Made by a program: the position numbers and the translations under genes. 64,000 nt of DNA, from positions 62,001 through 126,000 of the forward strand of contig OAPG01000007.1 in assembly GCA_900208305.1 (NCBI GenBank), written 5' to 3'. The DNA comes from Melanopsichium pennsylvanicum. Its lineage: Eukaryota > Basidiomycota > Ustilaginomycetes > Ustilaginales. The notes beneath the pieces are model-generated. The model saw nothing but the letters and a program-made list of their open reading frames with translations, was not told the origin of the DNA and did no database searches. Positions 9,019 to 18,474 of this stretch are shown in pieces (positions within the stretch are counted from its first letter, which is position 1; the number at the start of each line of letters is the position of its first letter).

Positions 9019-10644
9019 TCAGTCCTCCTCGTTTTCGTCCCCGTGACCTCCGTCCTCATCTTCCTCCTCGTCGTCCTCCTCATCATAGGCAACAATGTCA
9101 ATCCAGCCATTCGTGATCTTCCTCCCCAACTCGTCTTCCCTTCCTCCATAGTACTGACAAGTCTCTGCATTCACCGGCCCGGTATCATCACAGAAGTCAA
9201 AGACCGGGCAGTGGCCGCACGGAGTTTCTGTCCAACCGACCTTGACCGAGTATGGCCGCACTGCGCGGTATACGAATGGCACGAGTTCGCCGCCACCAAG
9301 AGCTGAGCTGCGGGATGGAGCGGAGGACTTGCGGTTGGAGCGTTTCTTTTCGCTTCTTGATCGCTTGCGACCGTGATTGGAAGAGGAAGAAGAAGAGTCG
9401 GATCCAGAGTCTGAAGCGCTTTCATCTTCGGAGGATGAGGCCGCTCTGGAGCGAGATCGAGACCGTGAGCGAGAACGTGAACGCGACTTTTTCGCATCTT
9501 TTGACTTGCTGCGTTTCGACGATGACTTAGATGACTTGCTCTTTTTCCGCGAAGAAGACTTACTTGAGGACCGTTTACGCTTTCCGCTCGATACAAAACC
9601 GCCTTCTGCGTCGCTATTTTCAGACTCGGATTCCTCCTCCTCACGTTCCTTCTTTATCTTTTTGGCCTTCTTCTTTCGCTTCTTCTTGCCATCATCACCA
9701 TCTGAGTCAGTTTCTTGCGCAGACAACTCACTATCGGATCCACCATCACTGTCACTGTCACTGTCACTGTTGCTATCACTTCCACTCCCGTCTGTAGACC
9801 TGCCCGACTCGGAATAATCTTGGTCATCCTGGTCGAAGCCGTTCATGCTCGCACCGCCGAACGAGAAGGGAAGAACGGGGATCTTCTCGATCTGTTCGTC
9901 ATATACGAGGATATCGAGCAACGAGACAACGTGTTCCACTTCGAGCTCCGTCTCCGTTAGCCCCGAGCTACGCAGATAGGAGTGCACCGCGTTGGCGGAG
10001 GGGAGCTGTGAAGTGTGGCTTGTGGGGAAAAGCGCTCTGGACTGGCCGTTTTTGGGGAAGGATTTGGATCTGATAAAGTTGAGACAGGCCATGGAAAGCT
10101 CATTGATGAAGCCAGTATCGAGCTCGTTATCGGTATACCATGGACCTCCGGATAGTTCGATGGATGGTGTGAGACCAAATAACATATAGATCTTTCTGGT
10201 CGGATACTTTACGCTTTTGACGGCCTTGACGAGCTGTTTTTGCTCTAGCGACTTGAGACACCGGTTGATGATGGTCTGATGCAGACCGGTTCGAGCCTTG
10301 AGCTGTTTGGTCCAGATGCCCTCATTACGCGCGTCCTTGATGTGTGAGTAGACTAGCGTTTCGTTCTCATCGAGCTTACCCATCATGCTGGCCTCGGCCT
10401 TGGCGGTGGCTGCGAATTGAACAGAGCCATTGAGAGTCTGTGCGGTGAATAGCGATTTCTTGAGAAGGCCATTGATGGCTTGAAGTTGGTCATCGAGAAG
10501 TTCATGTCTGAACTGCTCGCTGATTTGGTCTTGAGTGATGACGCCGCCAGGTGAGGATTGAGCAGCTCGATACAGGGCGGATTCAAGCTTGGTTAGCTTT
10601 GAACCTGCCGCTGATGAAGATGACGATGCCCTTGCGCTGGGCAT
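9019..10644 (-). CDS. RPC34: RNA polymerase III subunit RPC6 (RPC34/POLR3F)
   Basis: A 541-residue homologue of the Pol III-specific subunit RPC34/RPC6. With RPC82 and RPC31 it forms the initiation heterotrimer that helps open promoters of tRNA and 5S genes. Tandem winged-helix domains fill residues 1 to about 250. The C-terminus carries a cysteine cluster (Cys476, 479, 485, 496; PCGHCPVF) equivalent to the iron-sulfur motif of human RPC6, followed by an acidic tail. Between the third helical region and the cluster sits a low-complexity insertion (residues about 265-453): Ser/Asp-rich blocks, Lys/Glu-rich stretches and an SRSRSR repeat. It makes the protein much longer than the roughly 315-residue human and yeast forms. 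The open frame extends to a GTG at 10665; I chose the first ATG, at 10644. It shares a divergent upstream region with DUG2. Confidence 0.92.
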   Translation of the reverse strand: MPSARASSSSSAAGSKLTKLESALYRAAQSSPGGVITQDQISEQFRHELLDDQLQAINGLLKKSLFTAQTLNGSVQFAATAKAEASMMGKLDENETLVYSHIKDARNEGIWTKQLKARTGLHQTIINRCLKSLEQKQLVKAVKSVKYPTRKIYMLFGLTPSIELSGGPWYTDNELDTGFINELSMACLNFIRSKSFPKNGQSRALFPTSHTSQLPSANAVHSYLRSSGLTETELEVEHVVSLLDILVYDEQIEKIPVLPFSFGGASMNGFDQDDQDYSESGRSTDGSGSDSNSDSDSDSDGGSDSELSAQETDSDGDDGKKKRKKKAKKIKKEREEEESESENSDAEGGFVSSGKRKRSSSKSSSRKKSKSSKSSSKRSKSKDAKKSRSRSRSRSRSRSRAASSSEDESASDSGSDSSSSSSNHGRKRSRSEKKRSNRKSSAPSRSSALGGGELVPFVYRAVRPYSVKVGWTETPCGHCPVFDFCDDTGPVNAETCQYYGGREDELGRKITNGWIDIVAYDEEDDEEEDEDGGHGDENEED

Positions 10645-11328
10645 TTTGGTGAGCTTTACACCCACAGCTCTAAATCAAAGAGCTTCAGAAAGGGTATAGA
10701 TATGTATATGGTAATGTGAGTAGGATGAATGATATAGATGGAAGAGAAGAAAGCGCATTACAATTAAAAGTGTGGCCGCCGAGAGAGTGTCTCGTACAGT
10801 AAATTCATGGTAACTTACTCTGAGAGTATAATTTAGTGCATCTTCGGTTACACTGAGCCCTTTTTTTTTTTCCTCCTGTCTTAATCCACTCAACCACGAA
10901 CAATTCTTGCTCCGAGTCCCGAATATATATTTTAATCGGGACATGTCGAAAATGACTGGATCGGGTCAAGTCTGGTGATTCTAATGACTCTGATTCCAAG
11001 TCAAATGACACCATTGCCCTTGTCGATCATGTACACACTGTTTCAACAACCCTGATCACAAACAATCTCTCCTTAGACCCTGCATACCTCTATGCCTCCG
11101 CATTCCGTTCTGAACATCGCTTGCAGGTAGAGATATTCTCCATCACTGGCTTCACCCAAATATCACCTTAACACCAACCACTTGCCGCTCCCTAGTTTGA
11201 TTGCAACTTGCCGTGTCCTACCATTTGTTTTCACCCGAGGTGGGGGTTCCTACGTTCCACCAACATTGCATTGTCTCGACCCATCCCTGCAATCATCTCT
11301 TACATCAGATGAGCTCGTCAACACCAAC
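10645..11328. promoter_or_regulatory. Divergent promoter region, RPC6 / DUG2
   Basis: About 0.68 kb between divergent starts. It contains an AT-rich element around 10922-10931 and one TACAGTA at 10795. A short out-of-frame upstream ORF begins at ATG 11310 and overlaps the DUG2 start. No RNA gene is seen. Confidence 0.5.
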
Positions 11329-14300
11329 ATGTGCTCGCCAAATGTACACTTCGAGAACTTTCTCAGCCAGCCTTCCTCGTCCCGCCTCCCAACGGCGGTT
11401 TCTACACCCCGAAGCATCCCCTCACCAAACACCTCCTTTAATCCATTCGCTCGCAACGCCACTATTCCCACCAAGCCTTCATCTGTCGCTAGCACATCCG
11501 CGCTACTAAGTCATTCCATCAATCATCACTCTTCCGTCCTCTCTCTTGCAGTCGATGAGCGACGAAACCTCCTCTATTCGGGCTCACAAGAGGGCTACAT
11601 CAACGTCTGGGATCTGGACACATTCACGTCCACAGCTCGACTCAAAGGTCACTCGGCCTCCGTACTTGCGCTCGAATTGGCTCCCGAGAAAAATTGGCTG
11701 TTCAGCTCGAGCGGCGACAACACAGTGCGCGTGTGGGATACGGTGAGAAACGTCCCACTCTTTGTCGTGTATCCGGCAGAGGACAGCGTGGGTGACATCT
11801 TTGCGCTCAAGTGGAGTAGTGTCTTGGAGACGCTGTACCTTGGATGTCAGAATACTAGTATCCAATGGATCTGCTTGGCTGGATTCGATAAGCAGACAGC
11901 CAGCCTACATGCGAGGGCTGAAGGTGAGAATGCCAGGAGTGGTATTCAACATGCATTGGAAGGTGTAGGAAGCAGCGCAACAACGGGAGCGGATAGTCCA
12001 ATCATCTCGACCCCGGACGCTGTTACCAGGCGGCACAAATTTTTCGATTCGGTGCCAGTGGCTCTTAGTAGATCTGGCATGGGCAGTGCTGGCACCTCAA
12101 CTCCTACGCGCATCAGACCCTTTGCCTCGACCACACAGAGCGACGTCAAGGATCCAGCGCACAAAGACCCAAAATCGACCGCCACAGCCGGTGAACAGCA
12201 CCTCAACGGTCCTCTATCGACTGCAGGCGCCACAGAAAAGGTACTTCACGCGGCTTCGGAGCGACTCGACCATGTGGCTGTACCTGGCTTCTTCTGTCCT
12301 GGTCCCTCACAACAGCCTGAGGCTGGAGCTGTGCGTACACTTCTCGTTCCGCCCACGTCTTCTGTGTCCTCAGCACACTTTGGATACATCTATACGCTCA
12401 CCCTCCTCACTCTGGAAAACGATTCCACCCATCCTACCGTCCTTGCCTCCGGTTCTGGTGACGAGTCCATCAAGCTCTGGCATGCTACTCGATCTTCTGG
12501 CCTTTCCCTTCTGGCCACACTCGAGTCTCCGAACGCAGACGGGAACGCCGTCCTCGCTCTGGCATCCTGGAAAACCACTTTGTTCTCTGGATTACAGGGA
12601 GGAGAAGTGGAAGTATGGGATCTGGAAACGTGCACATTGGTTCGGACAATAAGAGCGCACAGCGATGATGTCATCTGTGTAGAGACGTGCGCCGAACAAG
12701 GGCTGCTATTCACAGCCGGAGCCGATGGCAAGGTGAACATTTGGGACAGGAATTTCAGGAATGTGGGCAGGCTACAGGCGCACGATGGGATTGTGTTGAG
12801 TCTTGCCAAGATCAGAGCGGTCGGCAGCGATGGCAAGGAGAAGGAGGAGGAGTATGGGAGTGAGAAGGCAATGGTGGTTCAACTCGTCACTGGCTCGAGC
12901 GATAATCTCATCAAGATCTGGGATACCCTCCCCGCCCCGGTCAGAGAGACGAGACGCGAGCTTGAACGCCTCTCCCTCTTCGAGAACGCGACCATCACTT
13001 CCCTTTCTTCCACCCCAACTACTGCGAATCCAATCATAAACACAACCGCCATCGCTTCCGCTGTTGGTCTTGAAACAGCCACGATCCTCTCCTCCACCCG
13101 AACATCCGATTCCACCTCAGCTCAATGGCCACTGCTTCGATCGCTGTTACGAAAGTTCATCAGCTTCCCCAGCATTTCCTCCAGCGAAGAGCATCGAGAA
13201 GACTGTCGGCAAGCGGCGCATTTCCTTAAATCCTGTTTTCAAGAGCTCGGCGCTGAGGCTCGCATCCTCCCCAACCCTGTTGGCACCAATCCATTGGTAC
13301 TTGCCACCTTCAAAGCCAACGCGAATCGATCGCGACGCAGCCGTACTGCGGCAAGAGCGGGGAGTGGACCAGATCATCGGTCGAGAAGCACGAGCACGTC
13401 CACCTCTGCTTCTGGATCTACGAATTCGAGCGATTCATTTCTCGATCGGGACGATGGAGTTGAGGATCTGAGGGATGAGGAAGAATCGGGTGGCCTGAGC
13501 AATAGTGTAATGTTCGACCGGCTGGAGGAACGACCGTTCGGCGAGGATGAACAAGATAGTGCACACACGTTTGGCCGAGGCGTCCGCGACAAGGAACGAT
13601 GTCTCTTTTATGGACACTACGACTGCATAGCAGCCGAAGGTCAGTGGGTGTCGGACCCATTCTCTCTCGACGGACGAGATGGGTACCTGTACGGTCGCGG
13701 TGTGTCGGATAACAAGGGACCCATCCTTGCCGCTGCGTGTGCTGTCCACCATCTGCTCTCCACCCGCCGACTGCACAGCGATGTGGTCTTTCTAATCGAG
13801 GGTGAGGAGGAGAATGGATCGATCGGCTTTGTTGAGGCTGTAAGGAGATACAAGTCCGAGATTGGCCCCATCGATGTTGTGCTACTGTCCAATTCGTACT
13901 GGCTGGATGAGGAGACGCCGTGTCTTACCATTGGTCTACGCGGCGTGGTGCGTGCAACGGTGAGCATCGGCAGTGGAGACCGGGACGTGCACAGTGGTGT
14001 CGAAGGAGGATCGATCCGCGAACCGATGGTCGACATGGTCAAGTTACTCGCGCGACTTACGGGGGAAGGGGAGAAAGTGTCTTTGCCCGGATTCTACGAC
14101 TCCGTTCGCCCCACTACCGACCGTGAGGTGCAGAGTTACGAAGATATCGTCCGAATCAAACAGTCGCATCAACATGCCAATCCTCCGAACCACAGTCACA
14201 TCCACGCCAACAGCACCGACACGGACGGAGGAGGAGGAGCAAATGAGACTGTTCAAAGTCTAATGGCGAAATGGCGAAACCCTTCGCTGAGCGTACACAA

Positions 14301-14796
14301 CGTTCGAGTGTCTGGACCTGGAAATAGCACCGTGATTCCCAGCACGGTTTCGGCCCAAGTCTCACTGCGTTTGGTGCCCGATCAGGATCTACCCACAATC
14401 GAAGCTGCGCTCGTATCTTATGTATGTGATACATTCAATTCTCTCTACGCGGCTTCTTCTTGTGGTTGTGGATTGAATGGGAGGAACAAGGTGAGTGTAT
14501 GGGTGGATCATCGTGCGGATTGGTGGTTGGGATCGGATTCGAGTCGATATTTCCAACTTTTACGAGAAGCTGTGAAACAAGAGTGGGATGCGGAACCAAT
14601 CAGTATTAGAGAGGGGGGTAGTATTCCGGCCATCGCCATTCTAGAAAAAGAGTTGGGAGCGGGAGCCGTACATTTGCCAATGGGTCAGAGTAGCGATAAT
14701 GCTCATTTACCAAACGAGAGGTTGAGACAAAGAAATCTCGTCAAAGGTTCTAACGTCGTCAGGAGATTTCTTCAAGGTTTGGCATCTAACTCGTAG
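11329..14796 (+). CDS. DUG2: DUG2-like WD40/M20 peptidase (glutathione degradation)
   Basis: A 1155-residue protein combining N-terminal WD40 repeats (GSQEGYINVWDLD, GDNTVRVWDTV, GDESIKLWHAT, GADGKVNIWDRN, SSDNLIKIWDTL) with a C-terminal M20 metallopeptidase. Metal-site motifs are visible: GHYD near residue 760, GRGVSDNKGP near 792 and EGEEENGS near 824. This arrangement is that of yeast Dug2, which with Dug3 cleaves the gamma-glutamyl bond of glutathione in the cytosol. The yeast protein is about 880 residues; the excess here is Ser/Arg-rich disorder between WD40 blocks and just before the peptidase. The open frame runs back to a TTG at 11182, but the first in-frame ATG is 11329 and the upstream residues do not look conserved. 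Its neighbour is glyoxalase I, also glutathione-linked. Confidence 0.9.
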   Translation: MCSPNVHFENFLSQPSSSRLPTAVSTPRSIPSPNTSFNPFARNATIPTKPSSVASTSALLSHSINHHSSVLSLAVDERRNLLYSGSQEGYINVWDLDTFTSTARLKGHSASVLALELAPEKNWLFSSSGDNTVRVWDTVRNVPLFVVYPAEDSVGDIFALKWSSVLETLYLGCQNTSIQWICLAGFDKQTASLHARAEGENARSGIQHALEGVGSSATTGADSPIISTPDAVTRRHKFFDSVPVALSRSGMGSAGTSTPTRIRPFASTTQSDVKDPAHKDPKSTATAGEQHLNGPLSTAGATEKVLHAASERLDHVAVPGFFCPGPSQQPEAGAVRTLLVPPTSSVSSAHFGYIYTLTLLTLENDSTHPTVLASGSGDESIKLWHATRSSGLSLLATLESPNADGNAVLALASWKTTLFSGLQGGEVEVWDLETCTLVRTIRAHSDDVICVETCAEQGLLFTAGADGKVNIWDRNFRNVGRLQAHDGIVLSLAKIRAVGSDGKEKEEEYGSEKAMVVQLVTGSSDNLIKIWDTLPAPVRETRRELERLSLFENATITSLSSTPTTANPIINTTAIASAVGLETATILSSTRTSDSTSAQWPLLRSLLRKFISFPSISSSEEHREDCRQAAHFLKSCFQELGAEARILPNPVGTNPLVLATFKANANRSRRSRTAARAGSGPDHRSRSTSTSTSASGSTNSSDSFLDRDDGVEDLRDEEESGGLSNSVMFDRLEERPFGEDEQDSAHTFGRGVRDKERCLFYGHYDCIAAEGQWVSDPFSLDGRDGYLYGRGVSDNKGPILAAACAVHHLLSTRRLHSDVVFLIEGEEENGSIGFVEAVRRYKSEIGPIDVVLLSNSYWLDEETPCLTIGLRGVVRATVSIGSGDRDVHSGVEGGSIREPMVDMVKLLARLTGEGEKVSLPGFYDSVRPTTDREVQSYEDIVRIKQSHQHANPPNHSHIHANSTDTDGGGGANETVQSLMAKWRNPSLSVHNVRVSGPGNSTVIPSTVSAQVSLRLVPDQDLPTIEAALVSYVCDTFNSLYAASSCGCGLNGRNKVSVWVDHRADWWLGSDSSRYFQLLREAVKQEWDAEPISIREGGSIPAIAILEKELGAGAVHLPMGQSSDNAHLPNERLRQRNLVKGSNVVRRFLQGLASNS

Positions 14797-15465
14797 CTTT
14801 ATTGTTCAAGATTTAAAATGGTTTGTTCCTTGTCAAGACTATGCGATGCGATGCGTTGCGATTCGATTTGATTTGATTTCGAAGTTGGCCAACACATTTG
14901 AAAGGATACTTATGAAATGGAAAGTAGTCTAAGTTTATCAGAAAAGAATGTTGGCTGCTTGTTCCTTTTTTGTATTATTTTATGTGTGAGAATTGGCGAG
15001 ATATTGTTCTTAGATTCTAGCATTTTTTCGTCTAAGAAAAGGTAAGAAGCATTTTCGGGAAAGCGGAGAGCGTTAAGTTGTCAGCTTTCTGTCGATTTGT
15101 GTGTGAACTAGGGGATTTGGGGGTGTTTTGGTGAATATGCTTGTTCCCAATCTTGATCGGGTTTACCGAACTTTTTTTTTACTGTGAATACGCCTTCACT
15201 ACTCTCTTCACGCGTGCCGTGCGTAATATAATCTCACTGCTCTTCTTCTACATGTTTCTGATACAGTCAGCAGCCTCACAGAGCTTATACACGCGCACAC
15301 GCAAAAAGAAGCCCGGGAAACAGAAAATTAAGAGCGCAAAATCCAACCCCAAGATGACAGACGCGGGCAATGGTTTGAAGTTGATCTTTGGCGTTGACCA
15401 TCATGAGAAAAAAGAAACAGAGAAGAGAAATCTGCGACGTGATGGGGGGTTGGGGGGTAACACGC
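14797..15465. terminator. Convergent 3' region between DUG2 and glyoxalase I
   Basis: About 0.67 kb between convergent genes, so it should hold both 3' ends. A degenerate pentanucleotide repeat of GATGC sliding into GATTT lies at about 14842-14880. T-rich tracts occur around 15170-15180. I see no coding signal. No specific terminator can be assigned. Confidence 0.35.
14842..14880. repeat. Degenerate pentanucleotide tandem repeat (GATGC to GATTT)
   Basis: Consecutive five-base units drift from GCGAT to TTGAT. It lies about 45 bp after the DUG2 stop, in its likely 3' UTR. Confidence 0.6.
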
Positions 15466-16367
15466 TTACTGAGTAATGTTGGTAGCAATGATTTCGATCC
15501 AATAGTTGTCCTATATGATTTTACCCAAGATGACCGATTGAAAGAAAGAAAACAAGAAAAAGCAACACATAAACCTAAAGTCAGCACTCGATTCATCAAC
15601 TTCAGAAGGGAAAAAAAGGAGTTGCAAAACTTACAGGATCAAGGATGAAAGCGATGTTCTTCATTTTACCATCGGTCAAACTTTTCTGAAACTTTACACC
15701 CAGTTTTTCAAACCTATCGCAAGCCTTTTGAATATCGTCGACAGCGATGCAAAGGTGACCGAAACCCTTTGGTTCTTGGTTTCCATTGTGATAGGAAAAG
15801 TTTTCATCGTTTTCAGTGCCATGATTGTGGGTTAATTCGAGAATAGCTTCCCTTTCACCTTTTTCTTTGATCCCCTTCTGATGCTGATATGCGAGGAAGT
15901 AGAGCGAGAAGTCAGAAGCATCGTGACGGTCGATCAAATCCATTCCGAGAACGTCTTGGTAAAACTTGAGAGACACTTGCGGGTCTTTAACTCGGATCAT
16001 TACACTGTGTATATACAATAACCACCAAAAAGAAATGAGTAAGCACAAGAGCCAAAGTATGGCGCAAGACGGTGAGATGGATGGGAGAGGGATGGAATGC
16101 TTACTGGTTGAAGCGGTAGCTAGCGGTCTCTACGGTAGGTGGCAGGAATGTTGTAGTTGTCGAATGGAAAGTGCGTCGATTTGCGTTCAAGTGAGATAGG
16201 ATTTTATCAATGTTGACATGTAAGCAACGACTGGTTTGTTTTGGGATAGCTCTTGTCATTACGGAAGATGGAAGGATGGGTTTGGACAAACACAAACTGC
16301 CATTGCGCAAGGCAGCACGCATAGGGGGGGATAGGAGGAGGTTGTACGAACCTGCAGAGGCGGGCAT
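15466..16367 (-). CDS. GLO1: Glyoxalase I (lactoylglutathione lyase), three exons
   Basis: Glyoxalase I isomerises the methylglyoxal-glutathione hemithioacetal to S-lactoylglutathione. Exons by splice consensus: 16105-16367, 15635-16004 and 15466-15510. Intron 1 is 100 nt and intron 2 is 124 nt (donor GTAAGT, acceptor ATATAG). The joined frame is 225 residues. All four metal ligands are present: His in [11 protein letters not shown], whose codon is split by intron 1; Glu in LELTHN; His in GFGHLCIAV; and Glu in YWIEI, supplied by the 45-nt last exon. His in place of the human Gln is also seen in yeast. The sequence before FNH is Arg/Ser-rich with few acidic residues and could be a mitochondrial presequence. 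The exact start is uncertain because later in-frame ATGs exist. A TATA-like element is near 16465. Confidence 0.9.
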
Positions 16368-17147
16368 TTTGGAAATGAAAAAGTTCCTCTTTGATATGAG
16401 ATGGGACGGATGAGAAAAGTGTTATGGCTTGAAAGAAGGGTTAAGAAGGAGAATGATTGAGTATATATGAGGAATGGGGGTGGTTGCATATTGCCGAACT
16501 GTAATCTAGGGAGACCTGATGAATCGGCGGCATCTTCGCACAGCTTCAAAGGGGCTTAAAATATTCACTCGACTCGTACTCACTCAGCGTATAATACCCG
16601 CAAGACTAGACTCTTTCTAGGTATGACGTTGTGCTTGGGACTGCGGTCTGTGTAATATTGAAAATGCTTTGCTGGTTCGTCATGTCGTATGTGTTGGCTT
16701 GCAAAGCCGCACCTTTTGAATAACCGAAACCTCCACTTAGGCGCACGGCTCAGGCATCAGCAATTTGTGAGTATGTTGGAGCTGAAGGTGTAACATGGTC
16801 AACAGAAAAGAATCTCAGCAGCAGCACAGACCACTCGACAGTTCCAAATTATTTACAGTCTCGTCAAGGATTTAGGAGTAACAGCAAGAAGGAAGAACTT
16901 GACACGCAGCCAATGAGCGACATGCGAAATGTGTGATTCTCCATTCACCTGAACCTCACGCACTCTCAACCACTACCACCTTTTGTTTTCAACGACCCTG
17001 CAAAACGTCTCTTCTTCTAAACAGCACGGCTAACAGCACCACTCGGGAGCCTAATCTTCCCCTTCGCGTCGTTCAATTCATCCCATCATCGCACTTGGTC
17101 TGCAATTCCACTCCGTTTGCATTTGGATCTCCCCCTTAATACTGGTC
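16368..17147. promoter_or_regulatory. Divergent promoter region, glyoxalase I / DPM1
   Basis: About 0.78 kb between divergent starts. A TATATA-like stretch near 16461-16468 could serve the glyoxalase gene. The 200 bp before DPM1 are C/T-rich, as is common in fungal promoters. I see no further gene. Confidence 0.4.
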
Positions 17148-18074
17148 ATGTCCATCTCGCTCGACATGTCTTCTGCACAGAATCGAAAAGCAGGCACTTC
17201 CAATGTCATAACGTCTTTTTCTTCTTCTTCCTCTTCATCCTCCTCTTACCCTACCTCTTCTACCTCTTGCAGCATCATCGTACCCGCTTTTCGAGAGAAC
17301 CTCAACATTCGACCTTTGGTAACTCGACTTTTTAACGCGTTTCGATCGCATCCATCCTTTTCAACCGAGTTTCGTGACGTCGAAATCATCATTGTGGATG
17401 ATAATTCGAATGATGGAAGTGTTGAAACCGTGTCTAAACTTGAATCCGAAGGTTACAATGTTCGAATTGTTGTTCGTACTTCTGAACGTGGACTTTCATC
17501 CGCTGTTGTAAGAGGTTTTAGAGAAGCAAAAGGTGAAAGGATGATTTGTATGGATGCAGATCTTCAACATCCACCTGAATCTGTGCCTGCTCTTCTACTT
17601 TCGATTACGGAAAAAACTCCGTTTGTACTTGGTACACGTTATGGTCAAGGTGTAAGCATGGATAAGGATTGGCCTTTACATCGTAAAATCATCTCAACAG
17701 GTGCTAGAATGTTAGCTCGACCTTTAACGAGTGCAAGTGATCCGATGAGTGGATTCTTTGGAATTAGTAAAAAAGATTTTGCAAATGCAGATGTAAACAT
17801 CAACGCTCAAGGTTTTAAAATCGCTCTTGACTTACTTGTCAAATCAGGTGTGGAAAGAAATCATGGTATTTCAGAAGTTGCTTTCAGCTTTGGTATAAGA
17901 CAACAAGGTGAGAGCAAATTGGATGCGAAAGTGATGCTTAAATATTTGGAACAGTTGTCGGAATTGTATAGGTTCAGATTCGGTATATTGCCAATCTTGT
18001 TCGTTGTGATGGTAATGTTGGTGTTGATTTTGTACATTTGGTCCAATGTTGTTTCACCAGTTTTGCGAAGTTGA
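17148..18074 (+). CDS. DPM1: Dolichol-phosphate mannosyltransferase
   Basis: A 308-residue GT2-family enzyme of the ER that transfers mannose from GDP-mannose to dolichyl phosphate. This makes the mannose donor for N-glycans, O-mannosylation and GPI anchors. After a Ser-rich N-terminus comes the GT-A fold: SIIVPAFREN (about 42-51), IIIVDDNSNDGS (81-91) and the metal-binding MDADLQHP (Asp136, Asp138). The C-terminus (about 279-303) is a single transmembrane anchor, the yeast/Ustilago-type Dpm1 that works without the DPM2/DPM3 subunits. The start is ATG 17148; a second in-frame ATG six codons later is equally possible. Codon third positions are clearly more A/T-rich than in eIF3c or MED14. GWT1, near the right end of the window, serves the same GPI pathway. 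Confidence 0.95.
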   Translation: MSISLDMSSAQNRKAGTSNVITSFSSSSSSSSSYPTSSTSCSIIVPAFRENLNIRPLVTRLFNAFRSHPSFSTEFRDVEIIIVDDNSNDGSVETVSKLESEGYNVRIVVRTSERGLSSAVVRGFREAKGERMICMDADLQHPPESVPALLLSITEKTPFVLGTRYGQGVSMDKDWPLHRKIISTGARMLARPLTSASDPMSGFFGISKKDFANADVNINAQGFKIALDLLVKSGVERNHGISEVAFSFGIRQQGESKLDAKVMLKYLEQLSELYRFRFGILPILFVVMVMLVLILYIWSNVVSPVLRS

Positions 18075-18474
18075 TCAAATTTAAATCGTATTAAGTGGAA
18101 TTTACAGTAGTACTCACTTGGTACAGAGCTAAAGTTCCAAGGAATGGGCGGTTTGGAAAGGAAATCTTAAGAGACTTTACTTGTCGTCACCTTTTTTTTT
18201 TTTTTTTTTTTTGCCCAACTTTTCAGAGGAAAAGAAAAATAGTGCTGTGAGTAAAGTCAAGCCATAAGTAGTAGATTTTGTATGTAGGCGTGTATGTGTA
18301 TAATCTGACTTCGTCCATCACACGCAAAGGATCACAAACGACGAGCACTTGACGGACCAGAAAGAAAGACAGGTAACATAAGGTTGCATTCTCAAACATC
18401 AATTACAGTAGTATGCAATATGTGAGCGAATCTTCTGCTATCCCGTAGAGAGTGTTTGTAAATTACTGTATGGT
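18075..18474. terminator. Convergent 3' region between DPM1 and XMAP215
   Basis: 400 bp holding both 3' ends. It contains a run of about 20 T at about 18192-18212. It also carries three TACTGTA/TACAGTA motifs (18103, 18404, 18464), the last only five bases from the XMAP215 stop codon. Confidence 0.45.

Noticed and set aside
10645..10665. GTG start for RPC6 giving seven extra residues
   Set aside because: GTG is not a normal start in a fungal nuclear gene. The ATG at 10644 gives a standard N-terminus.
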